NCBI GenBank assembly: GCA_035286585.1 | Contig: DATEDC010000137.1 | Coordinates: forward strand, 1-6,909 | Length of the DNA stretch: 6,909 bases | Origin: DSOS01 sp035286585 | GTDB lineage: Bacteria > Chloroflexota > Anaerolineae > Anaerolineales > UBA4823 | Direction of reading: 5' to 3' | Part shown: in pieces, positions 6,325-6,909 of the stretch | Numbering within the stretch: the first letter of the stretch is position 1 | Layout: each line of letters opens with the position of its first letter | The notes under the pieces: model-generated | Seen by the model: only the letters and a program-made list of their open reading frames with translations | Database searches by the model: none | Told to the model about the DNA's origin: nothing | Translations under genes and position numbers: made by a program

Positions 6325-6909
6325 GTGCCGGCTGAGCTTCCCAGGGCGGCGGATATCGTCATCGTAGGCGGCGGGGTGATGGGCACCAGCATCGCGTACC
6401 ATCTCGCCGTGCGCGGCGTTAAAAACATCCTGCTGCTCGAAAAAGAAGATTTTTTCGGGCAGGGCGCCACCGGGCGCTGTGCGGGCGGCGTGCGCTACCA
6501 GTTCGCCACCGAGGTGAACATCCGCCTCTCGCTCCTCAGCCTGCCGATGCTCGAACGCTTTGAGGACGAGATTGGGCAGACTATCGATTACCGCCAGTGC
6601 GGTTACCTCTTTCTGCTCACCAGAGCGGAAGATGTCGCTGCATTCCAGCGCAACCGCCTGCTGCAGAACAGCCTGGGTGTGCCCACCGAGTGGTGGCATG
6701 GCGACCAGATCCGCCGCCGCCTGCCGTTCATGCGCCTGGAGGACGTGGTCGCCGGGGCTTTCAACCCGAAAGACGGCATCGTCGATCCCAACAGCGTGGT
6801 CATGGGCTACATCCAGGCCGCCCGCCGCATGGGAGTTGCCGCCCTGACGGGTGTGAGCGTCACCGGGATGCACATCCGGAGCGGCAGGCTGGTGGGGGTT
6901 GAAACCAGC
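6325..6909 (+). CDS. FAD-dependent amino-acid oxidoreductase, DAO family (3'-truncated)
   Basis: Open from GTG 6325 to the window edge: 195 codons, no stop. Residues 10-20 (DIVIVGGGVMG) form the Rossmann FAD-binding fingerprint with GGGVMG at 15-20, and Glu39 ends the second strand (LLLEKE), the usual FAD ribose contact. The following GATGRCAGGVRYQF (47-60) is the typical GS/ATGRxxGGxR motif of DAO proteins (PF01266), such as sarcosine oxidase beta-like, glycine oxidase-like and dimethylglycine dehydrogenase-like enzymes. Later DYRQCGYLFLLT (about 88-99) and GIVDPNSVVMGYIQAARRMG also fit. The family is usually 370-450 residues, so roughly half is present; the C-terminal substrate part is missing and specificity cannot be assigned. 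It oxidises an amine C-N bond, passing electrons to O2 or an acceptor. It is 6 bases after the OCD-family gene, suggesting translational coupling and a shared pathway. Confidence 0.88.
   Translation, partial: MPAELPRAADIVIVGGGVMGTSIAYHLAVRGVKNILLLEKEDFFGQGATGRCAGGVRYQFATEVNIRLSLLSLPMLERFEDEIGQTIDYRQCGYLFLLTRAEDVAAFQRNRLLQNSLGVPTEWWHGDQIRRRLPFMRLEDVVAGAFNPKDGIVDPNSVVMGYIQAARRMGVAALTGVSVTGMHIRSGRLVGVETS

Noticed and set aside
5335..6873. A 512-codon open frame on the minus strand covering the OCD-family gene and much of the FAD enzyme gene
   Set aside because: It lies antisense to two proteins with clear family motifs, and its translation is rich in His, Gly, Ala and Asp without recognisable motifs. 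This is typical of antisense frames opened by GC-rich third positions.

Overview
The window carries one gene-dense, entirely plus-strand locus. It starts inside a periplasmic substrate-binding protein gene and continues with a complete set of LIV-type (branched-chain amino acid, HAAT family) ABC transporter genes in the order binding protein (5'-truncated), livH, livM, livG, livF. After a hairpin come a complete gene of the ornithine cyclodeaminase / mu-crystallin family and the first 195 codons of a DAO-type FAD-dependent amino-acid oxidoreductase that runs off the right edge. No RNA genes, CRISPR arrays, mobile elements or long repeats were seen. The longest non-coding gaps are 81 and 95 bases.

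Organism: a bacterium with fairly GC-rich DNA (about 60% by eye), Shine-Dalgarno-led genes and two GTG starts. The enlarged permeases (LivM 584 residues, LivH 353 residues) and the Cys-containing C-terminus of the binding protein remind me most of Chloroflexota (Anaerolineae-like) transporters. This is an impression from memory, not a search result, and is held loosely.

Layout: binding protein to 766; an 11-bp perfect hairpin at 791-816; livH 848-1909; livM 1922-3676; livG 3686-4486 (GTG start); livF 4517-5230; a terminator-like hairpin at about 5275-5310; OCD/mu-crystallin gene 5326-6318; FAD oxidoreductase from GTG 6325 to beyond 6909. The four core transporter genes are separated by only 9-30 bases, and the two enzyme genes by 6 bases. 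This suggests two tightly coupled blocks, possibly joined by read-through of the second hairpin.

How they may work together: the binding protein captures an amino acid or related compound, LivH/LivM form the channel and LivG/LivF power import. The downstream pair is a plausible catabolic module: the FAD enzyme would oxidise an amino or imino acid and the OCD-family enzyme would act on the imine/keto-acid side as a reductase or dehydrogenase. The OCD-family protein appears to lack the Asp that defines true ornithine cyclodeaminase, so that name should not be taken literally. No wholly new system is evident. The parts most worth a second look are the large membrane extension on LivM, the OCD-like/FAD enzyme pair and the two intergenic hairpins.
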